Below, piece after piece: positions 15,769 through 24,390 of a stretch of DNA of 64,000 nucleotides; position 1 is the first letter of the stretch, and every line of letters begins with the position of its first letter. A program made the position numbers and the translations under genes. The stretch is from NCBI RefSeq assembly GCF_012910715.1, contig NZ_JABBHF010000005.1, forward strand, positions 1-64,000, written 5' to 3'. Source of the DNA: Flavivirga algicola. Lineage in GTDB: Bacteria > Bacteroidota > Bacteroidia > Flavobacteriales > Flavobacteriaceae. The notes below the pieces were generated by a model that was not told the origin of the DNA, did not search any database, and was given only the letters and a program-made list of their open reading frames with translations.

Positions 15769-16143
15769 ATGACAACACAAGAAGTTGCAGAACAGTTAGT
15801 AAACTATTGCAGGCAAGGAAAATTTGCTGAAGCTACACAAGAATTATATGGACAAAATATTGTAAGTGTAGAACCAGACGGAGCTCCTGTTAAGGAAACT
15901 AAAGGCTTAGAAGCTGTTATTGCCAAACAACAGCAGTTCAATGAAATGGTGGAAGAAATCCATAGTATGGAAGTTTCAGATCCTATAGTGGCAGATAAAT
16001 TTTTTTCATGTACTATGAAAATGGATGTAACGTTTAAAGGTGCTCCTCGAATTAATATGGATGAGGTTTGTTTATATGCTGTTGAAGATGGTAAAATCGT
16101 AAGAGAAGAATTCTTTTTTACACCAATGCCACAACACGCTTAA
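15769..16143 (+). CDS. SnoaL/NTF2-like domain protein
   Basis: This 124-residue protein fits the NTF2-like alpha+beta barrel of the SnoaL type: an N-terminal helix followed by KFAEATQELYGQNIVSVEP, a middle helix KGLEAVIAKQQQF, and curved strands ending in VCLYAVEDGKIVREEFFF. Such proteins bind or convert small molecules, or only serve as a binding pocket; no catalytic residue can be assigned here. It follows the DUF2461 gene by 50 bases and may share its transcript. A repeat hairpin follows. Confidence 0.72.
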   Translation: MTTQEVAEQLVNYCRQGKFAEATQELYGQNIVSVEPDGAPVKETKGLEAVIAKQQQFNEMVEEIHSMEVSDPIVADKFFSCTMKMDVTFKGAPRINMDEVCLYAVEDGKIVREEFFFTPMPQHA

Positions 16144-16163
16144 TAAAGAGAATTAAAAACAAG

Positions 16164-16246
16164 CCGTCATTACGAAGAGAGAAGTGACGTGGTAATCTTT
16201 TAGTTTAACAGATTGTCACGACTTTTTCAAAGTCTCACAATGACGG
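16164..16246. repeat. REP-like intergenic hairpin repeat (GTCATT family)
   Basis: Outer arms CCGTCATT (16164-16171) and AATGACGG (16239-16246) are exact inverted repeats; imperfect inner complementarity surrounds GTGACGTGGTAATCT and AGATTGTCAC. It sits between convergent genes and may end both transcripts. It resembles the short palindromic repeats scattered between genes in many bacteria. Confidence 0.65.
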
Positions 16247-16277
16247 TTTGTTGTATATTTAAGCTTGTTGTATTATT

Positions 16278-18317
16278 TCAATTCAACAACCCAGCCCGTT
16301 TCAATAATGCCTCAGGCTTAGGCTCTTTGCCTCTAAAACGTTTATAAAGCGTCATGGGATTTTCTATTCCTCCTTGAGATAGAACATGATCTTTGAATTT
16401 ATCGGCAACTTCTTTGTTGAAAATACCTGCTTCTTTAAAATATTCGAAAGCATCAGCATCTAAAACCTCTGCCCATTTATAACTGTAATACCCAGAGGAA
16501 TAACCTCCTTGAAAAATATGTGAAAAAGAGGTACTCATACAATTTTCGAAAACTTCAGGATATAATGTGGTGTTTTTAAAAGCTTCTGTTTCGTGTATTT
16601 TAACCGATGTGATGGTTTCTGGAGATTCGTTAGCATGCCAGCTCATGTCCAATAATCCAAAACTTATTTGTCTTAGTGTTTGCATGCCCTCATGAAAGGT
16701 TGCAGATTCTTTTATTTTTTCAACAAGATCCATCGGGATTACTTCTCCTGTTTCATAATGGGTGGCAAACAATTCTAAAGCTTCTTTTTCGTAGCACCAG
16801 TTTTCTAAAACCTGACTTGGTAATTCAACAAAATCCCAAAATACACTGGTTCCAGATAAACTAGGGTAGGTCGTGTTTGCCAACATACCATGTAATGCAT
16901 GTCCAAACTCATGAAACAAAGTTGTAACTTCGTTAAAGGTTAATAGGGACGGTTTGCTCTTTGTCGGTTTTGTAAAGTTGCAGACAATAGATATATGCGG
17001 TCTGTCATTGATACCATTTTTTATTGACTGCGGTTTGTAAGAGGTCATCCATGCACCATTTCGTTTTCCTGCTCTTGGAAAAAAATCGGCATAAAAAATA
17101 GAAATAAAATCACCACTGTTATTGGTTACCTTATAGGTTAAAACATCTTCATGATAAGTGTCTATGGTATCTATTTTTTCAAAATTTAGATCGAATAGTT
17201 TATTGGCAACTGTAAAGGCGCCGTGTATTACGTTTTCTAATTTAAAATATGGTTTTAGCTTTTCGTCATCAAGACTAAATAATTTCTGCTTAAGCTTCTC
17301 AGAATAATAGGAACCATCCCATTTTTCAAGTTGATCAATATGATCTAATTCTTTGGCGAAATTTTCCAGATTTTTAAACTCCCGTTTAGCAGCAGGCTTT
17401 GCTTTTTCGAGCAACTCATTTAAAAAACTTTCAACAGTTTCAGGTGTTTTTGCCATACGCTCTTCCAGAACAAAATGCGCGTGTGTTTTATATCCTAAAA
17501 GATTAGCACGCTGAAAACGTAATTTTACTATTTGTAATATATTTTCCTGATTATCCAGAGCATCGCCTTTAAAGGCTTTTGCTCCAGCAGCCAGTGCTAG
17601 CTTTTTTCTTAGTTCCCGGTTATCGGCATAGGTCATAAAGGGAATATAGCTAGGATAATCTAATGTAAATACCCAACCTTCTTTTTCTTTAGATTCAGCT
17701 AGTTGCTTGGCAGCTTCCTTGGCCCCGTCTGGTAAGCCTGATAGATCATTTTCGTCAGTTATATGCATTTCAAAAGCATTGGTTGCCGCTAATACATTTT
17801 CTCCAAATTTTAGTGTTAACTGACTTAATTGTTTGTCAATATTTCGAAGTTCTTGTTTTTTGTCCTCAGGTAAATTGGCACCGTTTCTTGAAAAACTTTT
17901 ATATTTTTTATTTAGAAGCGTTTGCTGCTCTGTGGTTAAATCTAATGAATCTTTTGAATTATATATGGTTTTTACGCGTTTAAATAAGTCTTCATTCAAG
18001 GTAATATCATTACTGAACTCAGATAGTAAGGGCGATACTTCTTGCGCTATTTTTTGAATCGTATCATTCGTTTCTGCTGAGTTCAAATTAAAGAAGATAC
18101 TAGAAATTCTATTTAATTGCTCACCAGAAAAATCTAAAGCTTCAATAGTGTTTTTAAAAGTTGGAGAATCATCATTTTTAGCTATAACATCAATTTCAGA
18201 TTTAGCACTGGTAATAGCTTGCTTAAAAGCGGGTAGAAAATCCTCATTATTGATCTTTGAAAAGGGAGCAGAATTATATGTTGTTTCAAAGGGTTTTACT
18301 AATATGTTTTTTGTCAT
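16278..18317 (-). CDS. M3-family oligopeptidase / peptidyl-dipeptidase
   Basis: The 679-residue enzyme carries the thimet-oligopeptidase zinc motif HEFGHALHG, with the downstream glutamate expected in the following helix (ELPSQVLENW). Other family signatures are FYADFFPRAGKRNGAWM and FSHIFQGGYSSGYYSYKWAEVLDADAF. It fits the Dcp/PrlC group, which degrades short peptides. There is no signal peptide, suggesting a cytoplasmic location. The first in-frame ATG, at 18317, is used; a TTG two codons upstream is not needed. Confidence 0.92.
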   Translation of the reverse strand: MTKNILVKPFETTYNSAPFSKINNEDFLPAFKQAITSAKSEIDVIAKNDDSPTFKNTIEALDFSGEQLNRISSIFFNLNSAETNDTIQKIAQEVSPLLSEFSNDITLNEDLFKRVKTIYNSKDSLDLTTEQQTLLNKKYKSFSRNGANLPEDKKQELRNIDKQLSQLTLKFGENVLAATNAFEMHITDENDLSGLPDGAKEAAKQLAESKEKEGWVFTLDYPSYIPFMTYADNRELRKKLALAAGAKAFKGDALDNQENILQIVKLRFQRANLLGYKTHAHFVLEERMAKTPETVESFLNELLEKAKPAAKREFKNLENFAKELDHIDQLEKWDGSYYSEKLKQKLFSLDDEKLKPYFKLENVIHGAFTVANKLFDLNFEKIDTIDTYHEDVLTYKVTNNSGDFISIFYADFFPRAGKRNGAWMTSYKPQSIKNGINDRPHISIVCNFTKPTKSKPSLLTFNEVTTLFHEFGHALHGMLANTTYPSLSGTSVFWDFVELPSQVLENWCYEKEALELFATHYETGEVIPMDLVEKIKESATFHEGMQTLRQISFGLLDMSWHANESPETITSVKIHETEAFKNTTLYPEVFENCMSTSFSHIFQGGYSSGYYSYKWAEVLDADAFEYFKEAGIFNKEVADKFKDHVLSQGGIENPMTLYKRFRGKEPKPEALLKRAGLLN

Positions 18318-18371
18318 TTTCAAGAAATATGTTAAAATGTCGTTTTATTATGTGCGCATAATATTTTTTTG

Positions 18372-18379
18372 TACTTTTG
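18372..18379 (+). promoter_or_regulatory. Promoter box (TACTTTTG) reading into a short transcript
   Basis: This exact TAnnTTTG box on the plus strand lies between the divergently placed M3 peptidase start and purE end. No gene of normal length follows, only about 80 bases and a terminator. Confidence 0.45.
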
Positions 18380-18384
18380 TAGCC

Positions 18385-18470
18385 AATGATACACAGAGTG
18401 ACTAACTCAATAGAATTATACACTAATAGCGAAAAGGTCTCAAATTTAATTTGGGACTTTTTTATTTTAA
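18385..18470 (+). ncRNA. Candidate small RNA (or 30-residue ORF) ending in an intrinsic terminator
   Basis: A TACTTTTG box predicts a start near 18385; the transcript would end at the hairpin GTCTCAAAT/ATTTGGGAC (18438-18456) followed by TTTTTTATTTT. The same stretch can be read as a 30-codon ORF from ATG 18386 to TAG 18478, which would be leaderless and cross the terminator, making the RNA reading more natural. The hairpin could instead simply be the purE terminator. Unproven. Confidence 0.35.
18437..18470 (+). terminator. Intrinsic terminator hairpin
   Basis: A 9-bp stem (one G-T pair) with a three-base loop and a T-tract on the plus strand. It also overlaps the 3' end of purE on the other strand, where the trailing T-run is weaker. 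Confidence 0.6.
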
Positions 18471-18944
18471 ATCTTTAGTCGATTCGTTTACTTTTTGTTT
18501 TAGGCCTTCTTTGTAAACTAAAACTTTATCTAGAACACAATTATCGTTTGAGCCTATAATTTGAGCAGCTAAAATTCCTGCATTTTTTGCACCATTAAGA
18601 GCAACCGTAGCAACAGGAACACCTCCAGGCATTTGTAGAATAGATAACACAGAATCCCAACCATCTATAGAATTACTACTTTTAACAGGCACACCAATAA
18701 CAGGAAGGGGTGATAAAGATGCGATCATTCCAGGTAAATGTGCTGCGCCACCGGCACCAGCAATAATTACTGCAAATCCTCTTGTATGTGCATGTTTGCC
18801 ATAGTCAAATAATTTTTCAGGAGTCCTGTGAGCCGAAACAATGTCTACTTCAACTTCAATGTCAAAACCTTTTAAAATATCAATAGCGTCTTGCATTACT
18901 GGAAGATCGCTTTTACTTCCCATGATTACTCCTACTTTTTTCAT
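18462..18944 (-). CDS. purE: N5-carboxyaminoimidazole ribonucleotide mutase
   Basis: The 160-residue protein is class I PurE, converting N5-CAIR to CAIR in purine synthesis. It shows MGSKSDLPVMQDA, the SAHRTPEK motif with the catalytic histidine, and the GAGGAAHLPGM and GVPVKS loops. Length is typical. It lies downstream of purK in the same direction, separated by 137 bases that contain a small hairpin repeat, so the two may not be tightly coupled. Confidence 0.96.
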   Translation of the reverse strand: MKKVGVIMGSKSDLPVMQDAIDILKGFDIEVEVDIVSAHRTPEKLFDYGKHAHTRGFAVIIAGAGGAAHLPGMIASLSPLPVIGVPVKSSNSIDGWDSVLSILQMPGGVPVATVALNGAKNAGILAAQIIGSNDNCVLDKVLVYKEGLKQKVNESTKDLK

Positions 18945-18960
18945 AAATTTTTATTTTATG

Positions 18961-18986
18961 TGAGGTCAAGCGCAGTCAAGACCTCA
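18961..18986. repeat. Small hairpin repeat in the purK-purE gap
   Basis: TGAGGTC and GACCTCA are exact inverted arms around a loop containing AAGCGCAGTCAA. The loop resembles the GAGCGCAGTC core of intergenic repeats common in flavobacteria. It may slow or attenuate transcription from purK into purE. Confidence 0.5.
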
Positions 18987-19081
18987 ATACCAAAACTTAA
19001 AATATTTAAAAATCCCTTGCAAACTGCGTTTCTATCTTCAACTAAAAAGATGTTTTTACTTTTGATAATGCTAAGGAGGGC

Positions 19082-20236
19082 TTATTCACTTATAACTTTA
19101 ATTGATTTTTTTACTTCTTCAGCAATTCTTCGTGCCTCATTCAAATCCTCATTTACAATGGTAACATGGCCCATTTTTCTAAACGGGCGTGTTTGCTTTT
19201 TGCCATAAATATGAGGCGTTACCCCATCCATGTTCATAATGCCCTCAATATTTTTATAAACTACATTGCCGGTATAACCTTCAGCACCTACTAAATTCAC
19301 CATAACACCACCAACCTTATTACTGGTTCTTCCCAAAGGTAAATCTAAAATAGCTCTTAAATGCTGCTCAAATTGCGATGTATAGCTGGCTTCTATAGTT
19401 TGATGGCCAGAATTATGAGGCCTAGGAGCTACTTCATTTATTAAAATATCATCGTTTTGCGTTTGAAACATTTCTACAGCTAATAACCCAACATGATTAA
19501 ATGCTTCAGATGTTTTTAAAGCGACTTCTGTAGCTTTTTCTGCAACCTCGTCTGGAATTCTTGCAGGACAAATAACATATTCTACTTGATTGGCTTCTGG
19601 GTGAAATTCCATTTCTACAACTGGGAACGTTTTTATGTCTCCCGAAGCATTTCTAACCACAATAACAGCTAGTTCATTTTTAAAGGGCACTAAGGTTTCG
19701 GCAATGCATTCTACATTTGGCAAACCTTCTAGGTCTTGAAGGGTTTTTACAATTTTTACCCCAGTACCATCATATCCAAATTGTGCACATTTCCAAACAA
19801 ATGGTAGGGTTAAACCTCCATTTTTTATGGCTTCGTTAATTTCAGAAGTGTAAGCAAAGCGCGAAAAAGGTGCTGTTGGCAACTTATTATCAACATAAAA
19901 CAATTTCTGGGTGGCTTTATTTTGAATCGTTCGCAATGTTTTAGATGCAGGGTATACTTTTATGCCTTCTTTTTCAAGAGCTTCTAAAGCATCTACATTT
20001 ACATTTTCAATTTCAATGGTTAAGACATCAACTTGTTTTCCAAAATTATACACAGTATCATAGTCCATTAAATCACCTAAATGAAACTCATTACTTGCAA
20101 TTTTACAAGGTGCTTCGTTACTGGCATCTAAAACAGAGGTGTATATATCAAATTTTCTGGTATCGTTAAGCAGCATTTTACCTAATTGTCCACCACCAAG
20201 AATGCCAAGTTTAAAATCTGAAGAAAAGTAGTTCAT
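19082..20236 (-). CDS. purK: 5-(carboxyamino)imidazole ribonucleotide synthase
   Basis: This 384-residue ATP-grasp enzyme makes N5-CAIR from AIR, bicarbonate and ATP. The N-terminal LGILGGGQLGKML is diagnostic, FVWKCAQFGYDGTG and ECIAETLVPF match the ATP-grasp core, and INEVAPRPHNSGHQTIEA is the family's signature. It precedes purE on the same strand. A TATTTTTG promoter box lies about 36 bases before the start, facing away from the HPRT-Adk gene. Confidence 0.96.
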   Translation of the reverse strand: MNYFSSDFKLGILGGGQLGKMLLNDTRKFDIYTSVLDASNEAPCKIASNEFHLGDLMDYDTVYNFGKQVDVLTIEIENVNVDALEALEKEGIKVYPASKTLRTIQNKATQKLFYVDNKLPTAPFSRFAYTSEINEAIKNGGLTLPFVWKCAQFGYDGTGVKIVKTLQDLEGLPNVECIAETLVPFKNELAVIVVRNASGDIKTFPVVEMEFHPEANQVEYVICPARIPDEVAEKATEVALKTSEAFNHVGLLAVEMFQTQNDDILINEVAPRPHNSGHQTIEASYTSQFEQHLRAILDLPLGRTSNKVGGVMVNLVGAEGYTGNVVYKNIEGIMNMDGVTPHIYGKKQTRPFRKMGHVTIVNEDLNEARRIAEEVKKSIKVISE

Positions 20237-20271
20237 TGATTTCTTTTTTACTGAAATTGAATAAGGATACG

Positions 20272-20279
20272 CAAAAATA
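20272..20279 (-). promoter_or_regulatory. Promoter box (TATTTTTG) for purK-purE
   Basis: The minus-strand match to TAnnTTTG gives a leader of about 31 bases before the purK ATG. Confidence 0.5.
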
Positions 20280-20342
20280 CACTTAAATATTAATTAGCAC
20301 CTAAATCGTAAACCAAAAAATCGTTATTTGTAATCTAATGAT

Positions 20343-20350
20343 TATCTTTG
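20343..20350 (+). promoter_or_regulatory. Promoter box (TATCTTTG) for the HPRT-Adk gene
   Basis: An exact TAnnTTTG match. A transcript from here would begin near 20355, so the TTG codon inside the box cannot be the start codon and GTG at 20372 becomes the best choice. Confidence 0.5.
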
Positions 20351-20371
20351 CTCCTTCAAAAATTAGTAACC

Positions 20372-21481
20372 GTGATAAAGCTACACGACAAATATTTTAA
20401 ACCGTTTATTTCTGCTAAGGAAATTGATGATGTTATACAGCGTTTAGTTATAGAAATTGCTGAAGACGTGGGTGATGAAACCCCAGTATTTGTTGGTATT
20501 TTGAATGGATCGTTTATGGTTGTAAGCGATTTTGTAAAAAAGTACCCCAAACCATGTGAGGTCACGTTTATAAAGTTGGCATCATATGAAGGTGTTAAAT
20601 CGACTGAAGATATTCAAAGACTTATTGGATTAACTCAGGATTTAACAGGTCGTACGGTTATTATTTTAGAAGATATTATCGATTCTGGAAATACCTTGGC
20701 CGAGGTTCACAGGATTTTTGAAAATGAAAAAGTAAAATCGCTAAAAATCGCAACGTTATTTTACAAACCAGAGGCCTATAAAAAAGATTATAAACTACAT
20801 TATGTTGGTATTGAAATCCCTAATAAATTTATAGTTGGCTTTGGCTTGGATTATGACGGATTAGGAAGGAATTTACCAGAAATATATCAAATAAAAGAAA
20901 CGCAACACATGACAAACTTAGTGCTATTTGGCCCTCCAGGAGCTGGAAAAGGAACACAAGCAGATTTTTTAAAAGAGAAGTATCATTTGGTACATATTTC
21001 TACAGGCGATGTTTTTAGATACAATATTAAAAACGAAACGGCTTTAGGTATGTTGGCTAAATCATATATGGATAAAGGCGAGTTGGTTCCAGATCAAGTA
21101 ACTATTGATATGCTAAATGCCGAGGTTGAAAAAAATACAGATGCTAACGGTTTTATTTTTGATGGTTTTCCGCGTACCAATGCGCAAGCAGAGGCTTTAG
21201 AGAAGTTAATGGATAGCAAAGATTCTCAAATAAATGCGATGATTGCTTTAGAAGTTGATGATGAAATTTTGGTTGAGCGCTTGCTGTCCCGTGGTAAAAC
21301 GAGTGGAAGGGCCGATGATGCAGATGAATCTATTATTAGAAATAGAATTGCTGAGTATTATGATAAAACAGCTATTTTAAAAGATTTTTATTCGTCACAG
21401 AATAAATATTTTGGTGTTGATGGCGTTGGTAGCATTGACGAAATAACAGTTCGTTTAAGTGCTGTAATAGATAATCTATAG
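20372..21481 (+). CDS. Hypoxanthine phosphoribosyltransferase-adenylate kinase fusion
   Basis: A single 369-residue frame joins two purine enzymes. Residues 1 to about 175 are an HPRT: VFVGILNGSFMV and the PRPP-binding VIILEDIIDSGNT. From about residue 180 an adenylate kinase follows: P-loop GPPGAGKGT, STGDVFR, FDGFPRT, and a short LID around GRADDADES without zinc cysteines. The kinase begins at an internal ATG (20909), so a separate kinase could also be made. HPRT salvages hypoxanthine or guanine to IMP or GMP; the kinase balances AMP, ADP and ATP. It diverges from purK. The start is GTG, fixed by the promoter box. A repeat hairpin separates it from obg. Confidence 0.9.
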   Translation: MIKLHDKYFKPFISAKEIDDVIQRLVIEIAEDVGDETPVFVGILNGSFMVVSDFVKKYPKPCEVTFIKLASYEGVKSTEDIQRLIGLTQDLTGRTVIILEDIIDSGNTLAEVHRIFENEKVKSLKIATLFYKPEAYKKDYKLHYVGIEIPNKFIVGFGLDYDGLGRNLPEIYQIKETQHMTNLVLFGPPGAGKGTQADFLKEKYHLVHISTGDVFRYNIKNETALGMLAKSYMDKGELVPDQVTIDMLNAEVEKNTDANGFIFDGFPRTNAQAEALEKLMDSKDSQINAMIALEVDDEILVERLLSRGKTSGRADDADESIIRNRIAEYYDKTAILKDFYSSQNKYFGVDGVGSIDEITVRLSAVIDNL

Positions 21482-21482
21482 G

Positions 21483-21565
21483 TTTTTGTCATTCTTGTAA
21501 AGGCGGGTCCGTATAAATATTTAGCTTTAATTTAAGAGTTCCCGCCTTTGCGGGGATGACAAAAA
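21483..21565. repeat. Intergenic hairpin repeat (TTTTTGTCAT...ATGACAAAAA)
   Basis: Outer arms TTTTTGTCAT (21483-21492) and ATGACAAAAA (21556-21565) and inner arms AAAGGCGGG (21499-21507) and CCCGCCTTT (21541-21549) are exact inverted repeats. It begins two bases after the HPRT-Adk stop and ends just before obg, so it could act as terminator or mRNA stabiliser. Confidence 0.7.
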
Positions 21566-21576
21566 CGAGATAATTC

Positions 21577-22575
21577 ATGACTGAAGGGAATTTTGTTGAT
21601 TATGTAAAAATGTATGTCGCTTCTGGTAATGGAGGTAAAGGTTCTACACACTTACATCGCGAAAAGTATATTGAAAAAGGTGGGCCAGATGGTGGTGATG
21701 GTGGACGTGGCGGTCATGTGATTCTTCGGGGAAATTCTAATCTATGGACACTTCTTCATTTAAAATTCAAAAAACATATTCAGGCTGGTCATGGTGAACA
21801 TGGAAGTAAAGGACGAAGTACAGGTGCAGATGGAGAGGATGTTTATTTAGAAGTTCCATTGGGAACTGTGGTTCGGGATACCGAAACGGATACTGTTCTT
21901 TTAGAAATTACCGAACATGGTGAAGAAAAAATTATTGTAGAAGGTGGTAAAGGCGGACTGGGAAACTGGCATTTTAAGTCTTCAACAAACCAAACACCAA
22001 GGTATGCGCAGCCTGGGCTTCCATTAGAAGAGAAATATGTGACGCTAGAATTAAAAATATTGGCCGATGTTGGTTTGGTAGGGTTCCCGAATGCGGGAAA
22101 ATCTACATTATTATCGGTAGTAACATCAGCAAAACCTAAAATTGCCGACTATGAATTTACAACACTGAAACCTAACTTGGGAATTGTAGAGTATCGCGAT
22201 TTTCAAACCTTCGTCATGGCGGATATTCCTGGGATTATAGAAGGGGCTGCCGAAGGTAAAGGTTTGGGGCATTATTTTTTGCGTCATATAGAACGTAATT
22301 CTATTTTATTGTTTTTAATACCTGCCGATGCAGATGATATTAGGAAGCAATATGATATTTTATTGGATGAGCTTCGTCGCTACAATCCAGAAATGCTTGA
22401 TAAAGAACGTCTCATAGCCATATCGAAAAGTGATATGCTAGATGATGAGTTGAAGGCAGAACTCAAAAAAGAGCTGGATAACGAACTTCCTATCCCATAC
22501 TTATTTATTTCGTCTGTAGCGCAGCAGGGAATTACCGAGTTAAAGGATATCTTGTGGAAGATGTTGAATGATTAA
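21577..22575 (+). CDS. obg: Obg-family GTPase
   Basis: The 332-residue protein has the glycine-rich Obg fold ([29 protein letters not shown]) followed by a G domain: G1 GFPNAGKST, the EFTTLKPN switch, [16 protein letters not shown], and SKSD as the G4 motif. It lacks the C-terminal OCT extension found in Bacillus. Obg GTPases assist large-subunit ribosome assembly and stress control. It follows the HPRT-Adk gene after a hairpin repeat and has no clear promoter of its own. Confidence 0.96.
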   Translation: MTEGNFVDYVKMYVASGNGGKGSTHLHREKYIEKGGPDGGDGGRGGHVILRGNSNLWTLLHLKFKKHIQAGHGEHGSKGRSTGADGEDVYLEVPLGTVVRDTETDTVLLEITEHGEEKIIVEGGKGGLGNWHFKSSTNQTPRYAQPGLPLEEKYVTLELKILADVGLVGFPNAGKSTLLSVVTSAKPKIADYEFTTLKPNLGIVEYRDFQTFVMADIPGIIEGAAEGKGLGHYFLRHIERNSILLFLIPADADDIRKQYDILLDELRRYNPEMLDKERLIAISKSDMLDDELKAELKKELDNELPIPYLFISSVAQQGITELKDILWKMLND

Positions 22576-22581
22576 GGCTGA

Positions 22582-23685
22582 TTATTTAAATCGTTCTAAG
22601 ATCCAATCTTTTATTATTTTTAAAGCTACAGGAGAGAAGGTTTCTTCAATTTGAGCATATTCTTGCATGCTTCCTGTTTTGGCAGTTTGAAACAGATGAT
22701 TTAGACCTTCTAACTCTTTAATGGTTACATCTTTGTTTCTCGCAATCTCCAATCCGCTTTTAATACCTTCTAAATTAATTTTTGGTAATACTTGAAAATC
22801 TTTACTTCCATTTAAGGCTAATACAGGGCATGTTGTTTTTTCTAGATAATCTTTTGGGTCTATTCTAATAAAAGTGAGTAGCCATTTAGATTTTAAAATG
22901 CTCAATTGTTGTTCGATTAAAGCAGGGGTAATATAAGGAGTTATTAGAGATTTAGGATGCTGAGTTTTAAAATTATTAAGTTCTTCAGTGATTTTGATTT
23001 TAATATTTTCTATGTCAGAATGGGTTCTAATAATATTGTAAATAATTTTTGATAATTTTTCATTTTCATCCAGAATAGCACTATTAGCTCCTGCTAATTC
23101 TGCTGCTCGCCTAGATTGGGTTTCTAAAACTTTTGCTCCGTTTACACCTGTTCCTGCAAGTAATATGATATAGGCTACATCTTTAGTTTTTGAAGCAACC
23201 ATGGGAGCAATAAGCCCACCTTCACTATGTCCTATAAGACCTATTTTAGACGTGTCAATATCGTTTCTTGTTTTTAAATAAGTGATGGCAGCTTCAACAT
23301 CGGTGGCAAAATCGAAAGTAGTAGCATCATTAAAGACGCCTTCAGATTCAGCTGTTCCTCTATCATCATATCGTAAAACTGCGATTCCATTGTTTGTTAG
23401 GTAATCGGACAAGACCAAAAAAGGTTTATGATTTGCTAATTCTTCATTTCTGTTTTGAGGCCCAGAGCCACTTATTAAAATAACGGCAGCTGGTTTTTTG
23501 ATATCTTTGGGAAGTGTAAGCGTTCCTGCTAGTTTTATATTATTCGTCTTTGAATTGGTGAAATAGACGGCTTCTGAAACATAATTATAGGGTTCTTTTG
23601 GTTCTTGTGGACGGCTAGTCTGAGAAAAAAGATTGAGGCAAAAAAGAAAGCATATTAAAAAAATACACTTAGAATAAGATACCAT
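22582..23685 (-). CDS. Secreted alpha/beta hydrolase
   Basis: The 367-residue product begins with a signal peptide (ICFLFCLNLFSQ) when started at ATG 23685; a longer frame to 23733 would bury it. The serine-hydrolase core is clear: GSGPQNRNE as the oxyanion region, the nucleophile in GHSEGG, an acidic residue after LALNGSKD, and histidine in EGLNHLF. It is probably a periplasmic esterase or peptidase-like hydrolase; the substrate is unknown. It converges with obg, six bases apart. Confidence 0.85.
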   Translation of the reverse strand: MVSYSKCIFLICFLFCLNLFSQTSRPQEPKEPYNYVSEAVYFTNSKTNNIKLAGTLTLPKDIKKPAAVILISGSGPQNRNEELANHKPFLVLSDYLTNNGIAVLRYDDRGTAESEGVFNDATTFDFATDVEAAITYLKTRNDIDTSKIGLIGHSEGGLIAPMVASKTKDVAYIILLAGTGVNGAKVLETQSRRAAELAGANSAILDENEKLSKIIYNIIRTHSDIENIKIKITEELNNFKTQHPKSLITPYITPALIEQQLSILKSKWLLTFIRIDPKDYLEKTTCPVLALNGSKDFQVLPKINLEGIKSGLEIARNKDVTIKELEGLNHLFQTAKTGSMQEYAQIEETFSPVALKIIKDWILERFK

Positions 23686-23785
23686 GCTAACGATTTTATG
23701 AATCAAATTTCGGGATACTAAACTCAAATTCAAAACTTTTACTTTATATGTGGAATAATTTTTGATTAACTTTAATCCTAAAATT

Positions 23786-24313
23786 ATGACTATGAAATTC
23801 TTAAAAATTATTTTGCTTGCTTCGTTACTTATAGGATGCGCGCCTATTCGAGTTAGTTACGATTTTGATAGAACAACTGATTTTAATAATTATAAAACCT
23901 ATAATTATTACAGTGATATGAATACGGGGTTAAGCGAATTGGACACCAAACGTTTGTTAAATGCCATAGATGCCAAAATGACAACAAAAGGATTTAGTTT
24001 ATCCGATAACCCAGATTTTTTCATTGATATTAAAAGTAGTGAATTTCAAGAAGCACAGCGTAGCACAGTAGGTGTTGGTTTGGGAGGTGGTGGCCGAAAT
24101 GTAGGAGGTGGTATATCAATAGGTTTGCCTGTAGGCCAGTCTCATGTTAATCGTCAGATAATAATTGATTTTGTTGATGAAAAGAAAAAACAATTGTTTT
24201 GGCAAGCCGTAAGCGAATCAAATTATAATCCTAACGCTATACCAGGAGAGCGTGAAGAACGATTAAATGCTATAGTTGAAAAAGTATTACTGGAATACCC
24301 TCCTAAACAATAA
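23786..24313 (+). CDS. DUF4136 lipoprotein
   Basis: The 175-residue protein has a lipoprotein signal ending in LLIGC (Cys 18), then the DUF4136 pattern: DFDRTTDFNNYKTYNYY near the start, IDAKMTTKGF, FFIDIKSSE, a glycine-rich GVGLGGGGRNVGGG loop, and LFWQAVSE. DUF4136 proteins are common outer-membrane or periplasmic lipoproteins of unknown role. The ATG at 23786 is used; a TTG eight codons upstream is less likely. Confidence 0.82.
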   Translation: MTMKFLKIILLASLLIGCAPIRVSYDFDRTTDFNNYKTYNYYSDMNTGLSELDTKRLLNAIDAKMTTKGFSLSDNPDFFIDIKSSEFQEAQRSTVGVGLGGGGRNVGGGISIGLPVGQSHVNRQIIIDFVDEKKKQLFWQAVSESNYNPNAIPGEREERLNAIVEKVLLEYPPKQ

Positions 24314-24390
24314 TTTAATGAGTTTTGATTTAAAGAATATAGACTTTGAATCGCTCATAAGCTAAAGCAAAAGGTCATAAAATCTATAAC

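Noticed and set aside
18386-18478. 30-codon ORF as a protein gene
   Set aside because: It would be leaderless, runs through a terminator and overlaps purE; kept only as an alternative reading of the candidate RNA.
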